The notes under the pieces: generated by a model
Database searches by the model: none
Told to the model about the DNA's origin: nothing
The model's input: only the letters and a program-made list of their open reading frames with translations
From: Chelatococcus sp. YT9
GTDB taxonomy: Bacteria; Pseudomonadota; Alphaproteobacteria; Rhizobiales; Beijerinckiaceae
Length of the DNA stretch: 64,000 nucleotides
Assembly: GCF_018398315.1 (NCBI RefSeq)
Contig: NZ_JAHBRW010000002.1
Span: 1,224,637 to 1,288,636, forward strand
Direction: 5' to 3'
Position numbers and translations under genes: made by a program
Shown here: piece after piece, positions 1 to 8,540 of the stretch
Layout: the number at the start of each line of letters is the position of its first letter
Numbering within the stretch: position 1 is the first letter of the stretch

Positions 1-1003
1 CCGCCTGCGTAACGCCGGTCGCGGCTCCGGCGGCGCCGGGACTGCCCCTTACAACCGCGAGTGTCGAGAGCCCCGACCATCCCCATCCCAAACCGAAGCC
101 CAGCGCGGTGCCGATGGTAATCGCGAGCCAGCCCTGCCCGAGTGCCAGGCAGGCATAGCCAGCCGCGCCGCCTGAGAAGAGCAGCGAGACCGCCAACATC
201 ATGGGAAAATCCCGCCGATCGGCAACAAGTCCTGCGCTAATTCTCACGATAATCGACGCGATACTGCCCATGGCGAGTACGATACCGGCGCCGGCCTCAG
301 CATGTCCTGCTGCCGTAATCGATGACACGAGGAATGCTGCCATCCCGTTCGCGGCGCCGGCCCCGCAACCCGACATGGCGGCGAGCGTCATTAATGTCCC
401 GAAGGGCATCGTCGCTCTGGCCGCGCCATGTCGTGGCTGGGGAGGTGCTGTATCTCGCGGTAGCCCGAGCCATACGATCGCCGTCGCCAACGCGGCCAAT
501 CCAAAGGCCCAGCGCCAGCCCATTGTTAATCCCACGAAGGGCACAGCCAAGCCGCCGGCCATCGTTGCCAGTGGTATCGATGATTGCTTCATGCCGAAGG
601 CAAAGCCTTGGCGCGTGCCATGGACATGACGGGATACGGCGAGGTTTGTGGATGGTTGCACCCATCCGTTGGCGAGGCCGGCGAACGCCAGGCACGTGAT
701 GATCATGCCCGCGTTCCAGCCGATGGCCGCGATGCCGAGGAGCGCGAGTGCCGTCAACACGAGGCCGGCACCCGTCGTGCGCCAAGGGCCGACACGGTCT
801 GCTGCTCGGCCGAAGGCCCCCGCTCCTATGGCTGACAAACTGTAGAATACCGCCACGGCAAGGCCGAGCCCGAAAGCATCCAGTGTGATGTCGTCGCGAA
901 TGAGCGGCGACAAGCTGCCAATGAGAAAGACGGGTATGATTGTCAAAGTCTGGGAGGCGACCGCCATTCCCAGCGCCCGCCCACCCGAATGGAGCTGGCT
1001 CAC
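1..1003 (-). CDS. MFS transporter, C-terminus outside window
   Basis: The minus strand is open from a GTG at 1003 to the window edge. It encodes about 334 residues of a polytopic membrane protein rich in Gly/Ala helices with short charged loops (for example GAFGRAADRVG after the second helix, the usual MFS loop 2-3 position). It lacks an in-window stop, so an ORF caller can miss it. The GTG overlaps the stop of the upstream 120-residue gene as GTGA, which implies translational coupling. As the last gene of an uptake and CoA-activation operon it probably moves the same or a related organic acid. The substrate cannot be read from the sequence. A later ATG near 967 is a possible alternative start. 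Confidence 0.8.
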   Translation of the reverse strand, partial: MSQLHSGGRALGMAVASQTLTIIPVFLIGSLSPLIRDDITLDAFGLGLAVAVFYSLSAIGAGAFGRAADRVGPWRTTGAGLVLTALALLGIAAIGWNAGMIITCLAFAGLANGWVQPSTNLAVSRHVHGTRQGFAFGMKQSSIPLATMAGGLAVPFVGLTMGWRWAFGLAALATAIVWLGLPRDTAPPQPRHGAARATMPFGTLMTLAAMSGCGAGAANGMAAFLVSSITAAGHAEAGAGIVLAMGSIASIIVRISAGLVADRRDFPMMLAVSLLFSGGAAGYACLALGQGWLAITIGTALGFGLGWGWSGLSTLAVVRGSPGAAGAATGVTQA

Positions 1004-1362
1004 TTCAATGGCTCCAATGCCCCAATCCATGGCAGGCTCGACAACGCCCTTAGGTTGTCCTGCGTGACCTGGCGCAATCGCACGCGGCGCGTCGAACCAT
1101 CACGCCCGCTGAACATGCCAAGCCGTGCGAGCCGCTCGTTGTGGAAGCGTTCAGGCTCGAAATTCAACACGACGAGGACGTCTACAAGACCTTCCCGAAC
1201 GATGGCCGGATCAACACGCGCGTCCCGGGTGATCATGCCAAAAGCTTGTTGTCCGAAGAGGATGCCGCCGATGATGACCACGCCCAGCGACAACCGCGCG
1301 ATCTCCTTCAGGGGCAGCCGGCGTTTTAGCGGAGTGGGAGTGGTAATCGCTGCTGTCGCCAT
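1000..1362 (-). CDS. Small membrane-anchored protein of unknown function
   Basis: This encodes 120 residues. A basic N-terminus (PLKRRLPLKEIARLSL) leads into one hydrophobic segment at about residues 24-42, followed by a soluble Arg-rich tail of about 75 residues. I do not recognise a family. The ATG lies one base after the stop of the preceding permease gene, and the stop overlaps the GTG of the following MFS gene, so it is translated as part of the ABC operon. A real gene is likely because of this tight coupling on both sides. One possibility is an accessory subunit of the importer; that is inference only. Confidence 0.65.
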   Translation of the reverse strand: MATAAITTPTPLKRRLPLKEIARLSLGVVIIGGILFGQQAFGMITRDARVDPAIVREGLVDVLVVLNFEPERFHNERLARLGMFSGRDGSTRRVRLRQVTQDNLRALSSLPWIGALEPLK

Positions 1363-1363
1363 A

Positions 1364-2182
1364 TCAGATCCCTTTGGTCGAAGTCACAAGGCCCCATCGT
1401 TCGACAGTGCGCCGCTCGATCGGCACCAGCAGATAGCGATCCATAAGCAGGCCGAGAATGCCGATCACCATGCAGCCCGCAATGATGATGTCCGCCCGGT
1501 GGAACTCCGCGGCGCGGAAAATCATCTGCCCCAGGCCGACCGTCGCGCCGACAAGTTCAGCCGCGATGAGCGCGCGCCAGCCGAATCCCAAGCCGGAGCG
1601 GATGCCGGAGAGAATATAGGGCAGGGCACCGGGCAGTGTGACGCTGAGGACCGTTTGCAGGCGGCTCCCACCAAGTGTGCGCACGCCGAGTTCTAGAACC
1701 GTCGGCACAAGTTGAACACCGAGAACAGTATTTTGAAACACCAGAAAGAAGACCGTATTCCAGATAAGGAAAACGACGAGCGCTGTGCCAATCCCGAGCC
1801 ATCCGATGACGAGCGGGAGCCACACGATGCCAGATATAGCGTTGAAAAAAATGACAAGGGGACTGACGAAGGCCGAAACGTTCCGGTTAAGGCCGACGAA
1901 GAACCCACCAATGACGCCCGTGATGACACCGACGGTGGTTCCGAGAACGAGACGCCAGAGGCTGGCTGCGACGTTCTCCCAGAGCCTGCCATTGATCGCG
2001 AGCTCCCAGAGCGTCGTAAATACGGTCCAGGCAGCGGGCAAGGTGCCGACCGGCGGCCGAGCATAGAGCCAGTAGACCGACCAGCCGAGGAGCAGGATCA
2101 GAAACGGCACGGCAGGCAGGAATTGCCAGACGATCCGCCCAGGTGAGAAGAAGAGCCGGCGCGCGTGACTGTTCTCGTTCAT
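1364..2182 (-). CDS. NitT/TauT-type ABC transporter permease
   Basis: This encodes 272 residues with about six hydrophobic helices and the binding-protein-dependent permease signature late in the protein (LGVRTLGGSRLQTVLSVTLP, the EAA-type loop that docks on the ATPase). Length and layout match the TauC/SsuC family. The ATG overlaps the stop of the other permease gene by four bases (ATGA). With that permease it probably forms a heterodimeric inner-membrane channel for the importer encoded by the genes between 1364 and 5430. The ligand is unknown; the family carries sulfonates, nitrate, taurine, aromatic acids and pyrimidine precursors. Confidence 0.9.
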   Translation of the reverse strand: MNENSHARRLFFSPGRIVWQFLPAVPFLILLLGWSVYWLYARPPVGTLPAAWTVFTTLWELAINGRLWENVAASLWRLVLGTTVGVITGVIGGFFVGLNRNVSAFVSPLVIFFNAISGIVWLPLVIGWLGIGTALVVFLIWNTVFFLVFQNTVLGVQLVPTVLELGVRTLGGSRLQTVLSVTLPGALPYILSGIRSGLGFGWRALIAAELVGATVGLGQMIFRAAEFHRADIIIAGCMVIGILGLLMDRYLLVPIERRTVERWGLVTSTKGI

Positions 2183-3012
2183 CGCCTGAGCACTCCCCAG
2201 CGGGCAAAGGTGAGGTTTTCGATTGGCTGGATAATTAGGCGGTCCACCACGACATACAGGACACCGATGATGATCATGCCGCTGATGATGCGATCTATCT
2301 GGCCGAATGTGCGTGCGCCGAAGATCAGGTCGCCCAGCCCGCCCTGCCGAATAAGCATTTCAGCTGCAATCAGGGCGCGCCAGCCATAGCCCATGCCAAG
2401 CCGCAAGCCCACGACGATGCTCGGGAGGGCGCCGGGAAGATAGACGTCTCGAACGATGCGTAGCCGGCTCGCGCCAAGGGATTGCAAGGCGAGCGCGTAG
2501 CTGGGCGGTATAGCTCGGACACCGAGCATCGTATTGAAGATAACCGGGACAACGAGCGTGTACACGACGATCACGAGAACGGTCGTATCTGTAAATCCGA
2601 ACCAAATGATCGCAAGGGGAAGCCACGATATGCCGGAAACCCCCTGGAAAAAACGGAGAAACAGGCTGAGCGATCGGGCTACATACTTGTTTGCTCCTAC
2701 GGCGAAGCCCAACGGGATACCTAAGACAGCCGAGACGAGAACCGCGATGCCGATCATGGAGAGGCTCGAGGCCGCGTAATCAGCCAGGATGCCGCGCGAG
2801 AACAGCGTCCATAGCGAGCTGGCGACCTGCGCCGGTGAAACAAGAACGCGGTCGGACAGATCAAGAGCCGCCTTGATAGCCCACCAGAATATTATCAGCG
2901 TGGCGAATGGCAGCAGGAAGCGTGAGCTTCGCAATGCTTCGCGAAGAGTGGACGCAAAAAGATTGCTTTGAACAAGAGACGGTGCAGTCGATGAGGCGAT
3001 AACCGTTGTCAT
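2179..3012 (-). CDS. NitT/TauT-type ABC transporter permease
   Basis: This encodes 277 residues, with a hydrophilic N-terminal 30 residues, then about six membrane helices and the EAA-type loop (LALQSLGASRLRIVRDVYLP). It is a paralogue of the adjacent permease. The start overlaps the stop of the ATPase gene (ATGA at 3009-3012), so the ATPase and both permeases are translationally coupled. It acts in the inner membrane as one half of the transport pore. Confidence 0.9.
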   Translation of the reverse strand: MTTVIASSTAPSLVQSNLFASTLREALRSSRFLLPFATLIIFWWAIKAALDLSDRVLVSPAQVASSLWTLFSRGILADYAASSLSMIGIAVLVSAVLGIPLGFAVGANKYVARSLSLFLRFFQGVSGISWLPLAIIWFGFTDTTVLVIVVYTLVVPVIFNTMLGVRAIPPSYALALQSLGASRLRIVRDVYLPGALPSIVVGLRLGMGYGWRALIAAEMLIRQGGLGDLIFGARTFGQIDRIISGMIIIGVLYVVVDRLIIQPIENLTFARWGVLRR

Positions 3013-3842
3013 GACGCCTCCTGCAGCAGTTGTTTATCCGACGATTGTAGTGCAGAATCGATACGCTCGTCGCGTACAAGCCGCAGAACCTGCTCGCAAA
3101 TGGCTTGCATCTCGAGGTCGCTCGTAAACGATTCCCAGTCTCGCCCGCCGTTCTGGCGGCGGGGGACCTCGATGCTGGCCTTGATACGCCCAGGCCGGCG
3201 GCTCATCACCAGAACGCGGTCGGCCAGGAATACGGCTTCATCGACGCTGTGTGTAATGAAGAAAACGGTCTTGCGGGTACTAAAGGTAAGGCTCGCCAGT
3301 TCCTCCTGCAGCGTCAGCCGGGTCATCGCGTCGACAGCGGCGAAAGGCTCGTCCATCAGAATGATATCCGGATCCGCTGCCCAGGTTCGGGCTACGGCGA
3401 CACGCTGGCGCATGCCGCCTGACAATTCATGCGGATAACGATCTTCGAAGCCCCTCAGGCCGGTCAATGCGATGAGGCGGTCGACGATGCGATCCTTCTC
3501 CGCTTTCGGTGTTCCGACGATCTCCAAGCCATGCGCGATGTTTTTCCGCACGGTCCGCCAGGGAAGAATAGCAAGTTCCTGGAACACGACACCACGGTCT
3601 CGTCCGGGGCCCGTAACAACCTTGCCGTCGCAGATGATCCGGCCTCGTGTCGGTGTAATGAAGCCTGCGATCGCCTTGAGCAAGGTCGTCTTCCCGCATC
3701 CACTCGGCCCGACGAGCGTGACGAACTGTGCGGTGGGTATCTTCAGGTCGATCAGGCCGGTTGCTTGCACGGGGCCATCGGCCGTCTCGAAGAAATGCTG
3801 GAAGCCATCAACGATGATCTTATCCGCCGTGGTTTCGGCCAT
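3009..3842 (-). CDS. NitT/TauT-type ABC transporter ATP-binding protein
   Basis: This encodes 277 residues. The Walker A motif is GPSGCGKTT near residue 45, the ABC signature is LSGGMRQRVAVAR, and Walker B is IILMDEPFAAVD followed by the switch histidine in FFITHSVDEAV. Length and the MRQRV signature variant are typical of TauB/SsuB proteins. It powers uptake by the two permeases encoded directly downstream. A purine-rich stretch (gaggggcaagcga) precedes the ATG. Confidence 0.93.
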   Translation of the reverse strand: MAETTADKIIVDGFQHFFETADGPVQATGLIDLKIPTAQFVTLVGPSGCGKTTLLKAIAGFITPTRGRIICDGKVVTGPGRDRGVVFQELAILPWRTVRKNIAHGLEIVGTPKAEKDRIVDRLIALTGLRGFEDRYPHELSGGMRQRVAVARTWAADPDIILMDEPFAAVDAMTRLTLQEELASLTFSTRKTVFFITHSVDEAVFLADRVLVMSRRPGRIKASIEVPRRQNGGRDWESFTSDLEMQAICEQVLRLVRDERIDSALQSSDKQLLQEAS

Positions 3843-3854
3843 TTCGCTTGCCCC

Positions 3855-4316
3855 TCATGCTGGTACGGGTTCTGGCTGAAGTCGCGTCCTGCCGTCTTCG
3901 CTGAGCCATACTGTTTCTGCAGCGTCAGTATTTGGAACTCCGATATAGCAAAAGACGAGTGATGCTTCTTCCGTTTCTGAGGCATTGGCAATCACATGAA
4001 TTGCGCCCGCCGGCACGTAGACGAAGTCACCCCCTTCAAGAATAACTTCCTGGCGATCACTTGCATCGCTGCGCGCGTACCAGAGCTTGATCTTGCCGTA
4101 GAGAATATACCAGACCACATCATTCGCGGCGTGATAGTGCGTGGGATTAGGGCCCGCTCCCGGAACAAGAATGCTCCGGCCCATAGTCGCGTTCGGCGTG
4201 TCGACCGTTTTATCGTTGATACCGAAGCCAATACGCAGCGGCGGCTCATAGCTCACGTCGGTACCTATATTGCGCTCGCGAACAACAGTGACAACCTGCT
4301 TTTCAAAAGGAACCAT
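3855..4316 (-). CDS. Cupin-domain protein inside an ABC importer operon
   Basis: This encodes about 153 residues and a single cupin beta-barrel. Cupin motif 1 is visible as PTHYHAANDVVWYILYGKI and motif 2 as YVPAGAIHVIAN, giving likely metal ligands His-His-(Glu/Asp)-His. I use the second of two adjacent ATGs because it is six bases from GGAG; the first is only three away. The gene sits between the binding-protein and ATPase genes with short gaps, an unusual place for a cupin. It could be a ring-opening or isomerising enzyme for the imported compound, or a ligand sensor. The function is not assignable from sequence. Confidence 0.8.
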   Translation of the reverse strand: MVPFEKQVVTVVRERNIGTDVSYEPPLRIGFGINDKTVDTPNATMGRSILVPGAGPNPTHYHAANDVVWYILYGKIKLWYARSDASDRQEVILEGGDFVYVPAGAIHVIANASETEEASLVFCYIGVPNTDAAETVWLSEDGRTRLQPEPVPA

Positions 4317-4347
4317 CATTATCTCCTTGAGGGGGACTTCAAGCGCA

Positions 4348-5430
4348 CTAGTTCAAGGCGCCTTTGCAGTCGGAAAGATTGGCGGGCAACGGAGGCAGGT
4401 CGGCGAACAGCTCCGGATTGCGCTCCATGACTTTGTCGAGCACACTCCGCTCCGCAAATTCGTTGGCAGACTTGAAGGCGGCCCCTTTGATCAGGCCTTG
4501 TGAGATCATATCATTGCCGGTCTTCAGCAGGCCTTCATCTGTGCAGATCGAGATGCGAGGATCCCAAGCCATGTGCTTGATGCCTTCGGTCGCGTCGGCG
4601 ACGTTCAGACCGTCGAGATGGTAGGTGGCAATCTTCGCCGCCTCGGCTGCATTCTGGCGCACAAACTGAGTGCCTTCGGCAAGACCCAGCGCGAATGTCT
4701 CAAGAAGGTCTTTGTTGTCGGCGATGTATTTCTCGTTCGCGAGAACGCCGATGACATCCGCGACGAGGCCGGGTGCACCGCGGCTCACCACAAGTCCATT
4801 ATCGCCAAGCTCTCGCAGGCTCTGTTGCAGGTAAGGCTCCCATGGAACCGTGGCATCAACCACACCCTGCATGAGCGAGATGGGCATATCGGGAACAGGT
4901 ACGTTCACGATCTGCACTTGCTTCGGGTCGACACCGTTTCTCGCGAGATATTCAAGCAGATATACCTCTTGCGTGCTTCCGGCGAGGCTTCCGATTTTCT
5001 TGCCCACGAGTGATTTAGCGTCCGCTGTAACTCCTCGATCCTTGCGCCCGACAATGCCGCGACCACCGGCGACAGCGATGTAGGCTGCGTCGTTGTAGTA
5101 GGGAATGACACCCTTGATCATGTTGCCACTGGCTCGGGCGCTGGCCGTTGTCGTGCCCATGTTGGCACCGCCTAGTTGGGCTTCGCCGGCATTCAGGGCC
5201 TGCGTGATTTCCCGACCGCTCGCGACCAACTTGAGCCGGACATTCAGCCCGCGTTTCGCCCAGTAGCCGTTTTCGACAGCCGCAAAGGCAGGCGTCGAGA
5301 ACAGATTGTTCCCGAGAACGAAGACCACCTCCTTCGCGGTGGGCTGCTCTGCGAGTGCCGTACCAGGCGAGGCCAGCATAAGGGCAGCGGCGGCAAAATA
5401 TGCGTGCCTTAACAGATGAGTGCGTTTCAT
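4348..5430 (-). CDS. NitT/TauT-type ABC transporter substrate-binding protein
   Basis: This encodes 360 residues with a clear signal peptide (MKRTHLLRHAYFAAAALML, cleavage after about ALA at residue 27). The mature part has the SsuA/TauA-like pattern: an early FSTPAFAAVENGYWAKRGL segment, AGEAQLGGANMGT and a central SLVGKKIGSLAGST. The start at 5430 is chosen over an upstream in-frame start because it directly begins the signal peptide and follows GGAGG. The protein delivers a ligand in the periplasm to the permeases encoded downstream. The neighbouring CoA-transferase and crotonase suggest a carboxylic acid, possibly aromatic. Confidence 0.9.
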   Translation of the reverse strand: MKRTHLLRHAYFAAAALMLASPGTALAEQPTAKEVVFVLGNNLFSTPAFAAVENGYWAKRGLNVRLKLVASGREITQALNAGEAQLGGANMGTTTASARASGNMIKGVIPYYNDAAYIAVAGGRGIVGRKDRGVTADAKSLVGKKIGSLAGSTQEVYLLEYLARNGVDPKQVQIVNVPVPDMPISLMQGVVDATVPWEPYLQQSLRELGDNGLVVSRGAPGLVADVIGVLANEKYIADNKDLLETFALGLAEGTQFVRQNAAEAAKIATYHLDGLNVADATEGIKHMAWDPRISICTDEGLLKTGNDMISQGLIKGAAFKSANEFAERSVLDKVMERNPELFADLPPLPANLSDCKGALN

Positions 5431-5534
5431 TGTTTCCTCCGGTTGTGCGCTTGTGGCCGACCGCCTTGCTTGTCGTTTGACCTCATGGGCTATGTGGCGG
5501 ATTATCAAGCGGGTGGATGCAGGTCCGTCCTGTG

Positions 5535-6311
5535 CTAGCGTCCTTCCCATGATGGTTGCCGCTTGGCGACGAATGCTGAGACGCCCTCTTGGAAGTCGTG
5601 ACTCCCATATGTCTCAGCGACAAGATCGTCTCCGTTCGGCATTGTCGCGTGCAGAATGCGCCGCATCGCCTCCTTGGCAGTCCGCATTGTCACCGGCGCG
5701 TTGGCGGACAGGCGTTCGCAGATCGCCGCGACACGCGCGTCGAGCATGTCGATGTTCACAATCTCTGCCAGAAAGCCGCTCTCGAGCGCTTCTTCGGCGC
5801 CAATTGGCTCGGCGAGCATCAACATCTTCTTCAGCCGCGAGGCGCCAAAGCCCGCCGATAGACGTGCGTAGTTGGCAATCGAGAGACAATTGCCGAGCGT
5901 CCGCGCGATTGGAACTCCGAAGCGCGCATCAGGAGTGGCGATCCTGAGATCACAGACCCCGGCGATCGCCAGTCCGCCGCCGATCGCCCAGCCATCGATG
6001 ACAGCGAGGGTTGGAACGGGGAGTCCCTCAACGGCCGATAAGAATTTTTCCATCCGGGCCTCATAAGCCAACCCGTCTGCCGCGCTTGTGAAATGACGAA
6101 ATTGGGCAATGTCGGTTCCCGCCACGAAAGCCCGGCCGCCAGCACCGCGAAACACGGCGCAGCGTAACTCCCGGTCGCCTACGACAGCCGCGCAGGCGTC
6201 AGCCAATTGTTCGTACATCCTCCAGGTCATCGCGTTATGCGCATGCGGTCTGTCAAAAGTGATATGCGCGACCGCGCCCTCCCTGCGGTACCTGACGGCT
6301 CCCTCGCTCAT
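5535..6311 (-). CDS. Crotonase-fold protein (enoyl-CoA hydratase/isomerase family)
   Basis: This encodes 258 residues, the usual crotonase length. Both oxyanion-hole segments are present: RAFVAGTDIAQF and IDGWAIGGGLAIAGVCDLRI. The two catalytic glutamates of classical enoyl-CoA hydratase are not conserved: the positions read IATPDARFG (Asp for the first) and FGVPIARTLG (no Glu where FGxPE is expected). It may therefore be another crotonase, such as an isomerase, hydrolase or lyase, rather than a true hydratase. It overlaps the upstream CoA-transferase gene by four bases, so it probably acts on the CoA thioester made there. Confidence 0.9.
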   Translation of the reverse strand: MSEGAVRYRREGAVAHITFDRPHAHNAMTWRMYEQLADACAAVVGDRELRCAVFRGAGGRAFVAGTDIAQFRHFTSAADGLAYEARMEKFLSAVEGLPVPTLAVIDGWAIGGGLAIAGVCDLRIATPDARFGVPIARTLGNCLSIANYARLSAGFGASRLKKMLMLAEPIGAEEALESGFLAEIVNIDMLDARVAAICERLSANAPVTMRTAKEAMRRILHATMPNGDDLVAETYGSHDFQEGVSAFVAKRQPSWEGR

Positions 6312-7504
6312 GACGCGGACGCTCCGTTCTTCGTATTATCCTTTAGATGATCCGGGGATAGGCCGAGCTCGCGCAGGATTTCTTCTGTATGCTGCCCCAG
6401 CATCGGCGGGGCATGACGTACCTGCTGCGGCGTTCTGCTCATCTTCACGGGAAACCCGAGTGACTTTATAGGTCCTTCAGCTGGATGCTCGATCTCGAGC
6501 ACCATGTTGCGCTCTCGTGTATGATCTGCCGCAAGAGCTTGCTCGAAATCGAAAACGGGAGCCGCCGGAACTCCAACCGCGAGCAGCCGGTCCACCCACT
6601 CGGCCGCGGGTCTCGTCCTGAAGATTGGCTCGATTTCGTCGATCAGCTCCTGACGATGCTTCAAGCGTACAACATTATTGTGGAATCGTGGATCATCGAC
6701 GAGATCAGGCCGGCCGATGACGCCACAAAGACTTGTCCAAAGCTTTTGGTTTGCGGCGCCCACAACGAAATATCCATCCGATGCACGGATTGCCTGATAG
6801 GGCGCGCTCATCCTGTTTGCGGTGCCCAACGGCTGCGGCGTGCGGCCGGTTCCCCAGTATTCCGTCACCTCCCAGATCGAAAGCCCGAGGGCCGTTTCGA
6901 ACAAGGAGGCATCCACATGCTGGCCAAGTCCGGAAGCCTGTCGGCCGATATACGCACTGAGAATTCCGTAGAGTGCGAGCATCCCGGAGCCGAGATCTGC
7001 AATTGGGACGCCACATTTGACGGGCTCGGCGCCTGGCAGGCCGGTGGCGCTGAGCACGCCGGACATAGCCTGTGCGATGAGATCGAAACCGGGGCGCTGA
7101 GACCACGGCCCAGTTTGCCCAAACCCTGAAATGCTTGCGTAGATCAGGCGCGAATTAATCCGCGCAAGTGTATCATAGTCAATCTTCAGACGCTCTGTCA
7201 CACCCGGCCTATTGTTTTCGACAAGTATATCCGCCGTTTCGACGAGCTTGTAAAATACATCCCTACCCCGGTCTGTCTTCAAGTCGATCTCAATGCTGCG
7301 CTTGTTGCGGTTGAGCGCAAAGAAACCGGGGCTGTCATCGCTCAGGAGGCGGAACCCCATCGCCTTCCGGGTTTGGTCGCCCATGCCGGGAGGCTCGACT
7401 TTTATGACATCCGCGCCCATGTCGCCGAGCAACATGCAACAGAATGGACCAGCCATCACCTGGCTGACATCGAGAACGCGAATACCCGCGAGCGGAAGCG
7501 TCAT
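6308..7504 (-). CDS. CaiB/BaiF (class III) CoA-transferase
   Basis: This encodes about 398 residues, the normal family III length. It begins with the typical LAGIRVLDVSQVMAGPFCCM and MGADVIKVEPPG segments and has the ISGFGQTGP and VDASLFETALGL motifs, the latter holding the catalytic Asp that forms the anhydride intermediate. It moves CoA from a donor thioester to a carboxylic acid. I prefer the ATG at 7504 over a TTG three codons earlier. It is the first gene of the operon running to position 1 and overlaps the crotonase gene. A perfect inverted repeat lies just upstream (7518-7536). Confidence 0.92.
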   Translation of the reverse strand: MTLPLAGIRVLDVSQVMAGPFCCMLLGDMGADVIKVEPPGMGDQTRKAMGFRLLSDDSPGFFALNRNKRSIEIDLKTDRGRDVFYKLVETADILVENNRPGVTERLKIDYDTLARINSRLIYASISGFGQTGPWSQRPGFDLIAQAMSGVLSATGLPGAEPVKCGVPIADLGSGMLALYGILSAYIGRQASGLGQHVDASLFETALGLSIWEVTEYWGTGRTPQPLGTANRMSAPYQAIRASDGYFVVGAANQKLWTSLCGVIGRPDLVDDPRFHNNVVRLKHRQELIDEIEPIFRTRPAAEWVDRLLAVGVPAAPVFDFEQALAADHTRERNMVLEIEHPAEGPIKSLGFPVKMSRTPQQVRHAPPMLGQHTEEILRELGLSPDHLKDNTKNGASAS

Positions 7505-7517
7505 GACGAGCAACCAA

Positions 7518-7536
7518 TCACGTCACAACGACGTGA
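7518..7536. promoter_or_regulatory. Perfect inverted repeat before the CoA-transferase gene
   Basis: TCACGTC, five bases, then GACGTGA. It ends 14 bases before the ATG at 7504. It could be an operator, possibly for the adjacent FCD-GntR regulator, or an mRNA hairpin hiding the weak ribosome-binding region. I see no strong Shine-Dalgarno sequence here. Confidence 0.5.
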
Positions 7537-7752
7537 GATGTAGGAATGCTTAGCGGAATGCTGGCAAGCATCAACGATGATGCGGACAGGCATCTCGAAC
7601 TCCCTCATGTTTTACGGATCCGCAAGGATCTCAATTCTTGATATTGGGCAGCTATCGTTCCGCGATGCTACCTAGGCTCGCATAACCACAAATACGCGCA
7701 GATTAGCCCTTTCGGGGAACCAGGAACTCTGGCGTAGTCGTGCATCTTTTGA

Positions 7753-7796
7753 TGCCGGCCAGTATGGCGATCAGAGAGATATACTGGTCTCCGGCA
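7753..7796. repeat. Interrupted inverted repeat after the GntR gene
   Basis: TGCCGG-CCAGTAT on the left pairs with ATACTGG-(3 bases)-CCGGCA on the right, giving a 13-pair stem with a three-base bulge. It begins four bases past the stop of the regulator gene on the minus strand. No U-tract follows on either strand, so it is either a factor-dependent 3' end or an operator for the CoA-transferase operon. Confidence 0.45.
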
Positions 7797-7799
7797 GTA

Positions 7800-8528
7800 T
7801 CAAAGGCGCGTCAAACCGTATTGTTCAATGATCGAAACCATGCCGGCCGCTGCTTTTTCGCGGTGATCTTTATAAAGTTGTCTCGCGTCGTCGCTGTCTC
7901 CGCGCAGAATCGCATTGACCACTTCGCGATGCTCTCTCGTCGAGTCGACCGGTTTCGGCCGCAGGCGCAACGTGAACATCCGCGCGCGATGTGACTGTTC
8001 CCAGACGCCCATCACCATGGTTGCCAGTCGCTTATTGCCACAGAGTTCCACGAGGGAAAGATGGAAGCGTTCGTCCGCCTTCGCCCATTCGTTCAGATCA
8101 TCCCGGGCCATGGCGACTTCCATGTCGTCGCAAGCGCGCACCAGAGGTTCAATCTCCCCCTGGGATGGCCGCCGGCGAGCAAGCAGTTCGGTCGCGGTCA
8201 TCTCCAGGCTGATCATGATCTCATAGATTTCGCGCATATCCTGCGGTGAAAGAGGAAGCACGCGCATCCCGTGGCGTGGAACAACCTCAACAAGACCCTC
8301 CTGCGCAAGCCGAACAAGCGCCTCGCGTATCGGCGTTCTCGAAAGGCCCAGGTCGTTCGCAAGAACCTGTTCAAGAACAGCAATACCAGGCGCATAGTCG
8401 TTGTCGAGGATGCGCTGCTTGATCTTTGTGTATGCAACCTGAGCCGAGCGCTCGTTGGAACGCGTCGACAACGGCTCGGATACTGCCTCGGCTACGCCTG
8501 TCATCTTGAAACTCGTTAGCGCATCCAT
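7800..8528 (-). CDS. GntR-family transcriptional regulator, FCD (FadR-like) subfamily
   Basis: This encodes 242 residues. The N-terminal winged helix-turn-helix is at about residues 30-95 (LGLSRTPIREALVRLAQEGL and GMRVLPL). The C-terminal all-helical FCD ligand domain has likely metal ligands in the conserved pattern (DDMEVAMARDDLNEWAKADERFH, then HR and HRE near the end). Such proteins usually repress acid-catabolic genes and release DNA on binding a carboxylate. It faces the CoA-transferase operon downstream on the same strand, and the sugar-importer operon starts divergently on its other side. A perfect palindrome sits 13 bases before its ATG. Confidence 0.92.
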   Translation of the reverse strand: MDALTSFKMTGVAEAVSEPLSTRSNERSAQVAYTKIKQRILDNDYAPGIAVLEQVLANDLGLSRTPIREALVRLAQEGLVEVVPRHGMRVLPLSPQDMREIYEIMISLEMTATELLARRRPSQGEIEPLVRACDDMEVAMARDDLNEWAKADERFHLSLVELCGNKRLATMVMGVWEQSHRARMFTLRLRPKPVDSTREHREVVNAILRGDSDDARQLYKDHREKAAAGMVSIIEQYGLTRL

Positions 8529-8540
8529 ATGCTTGAGCGC

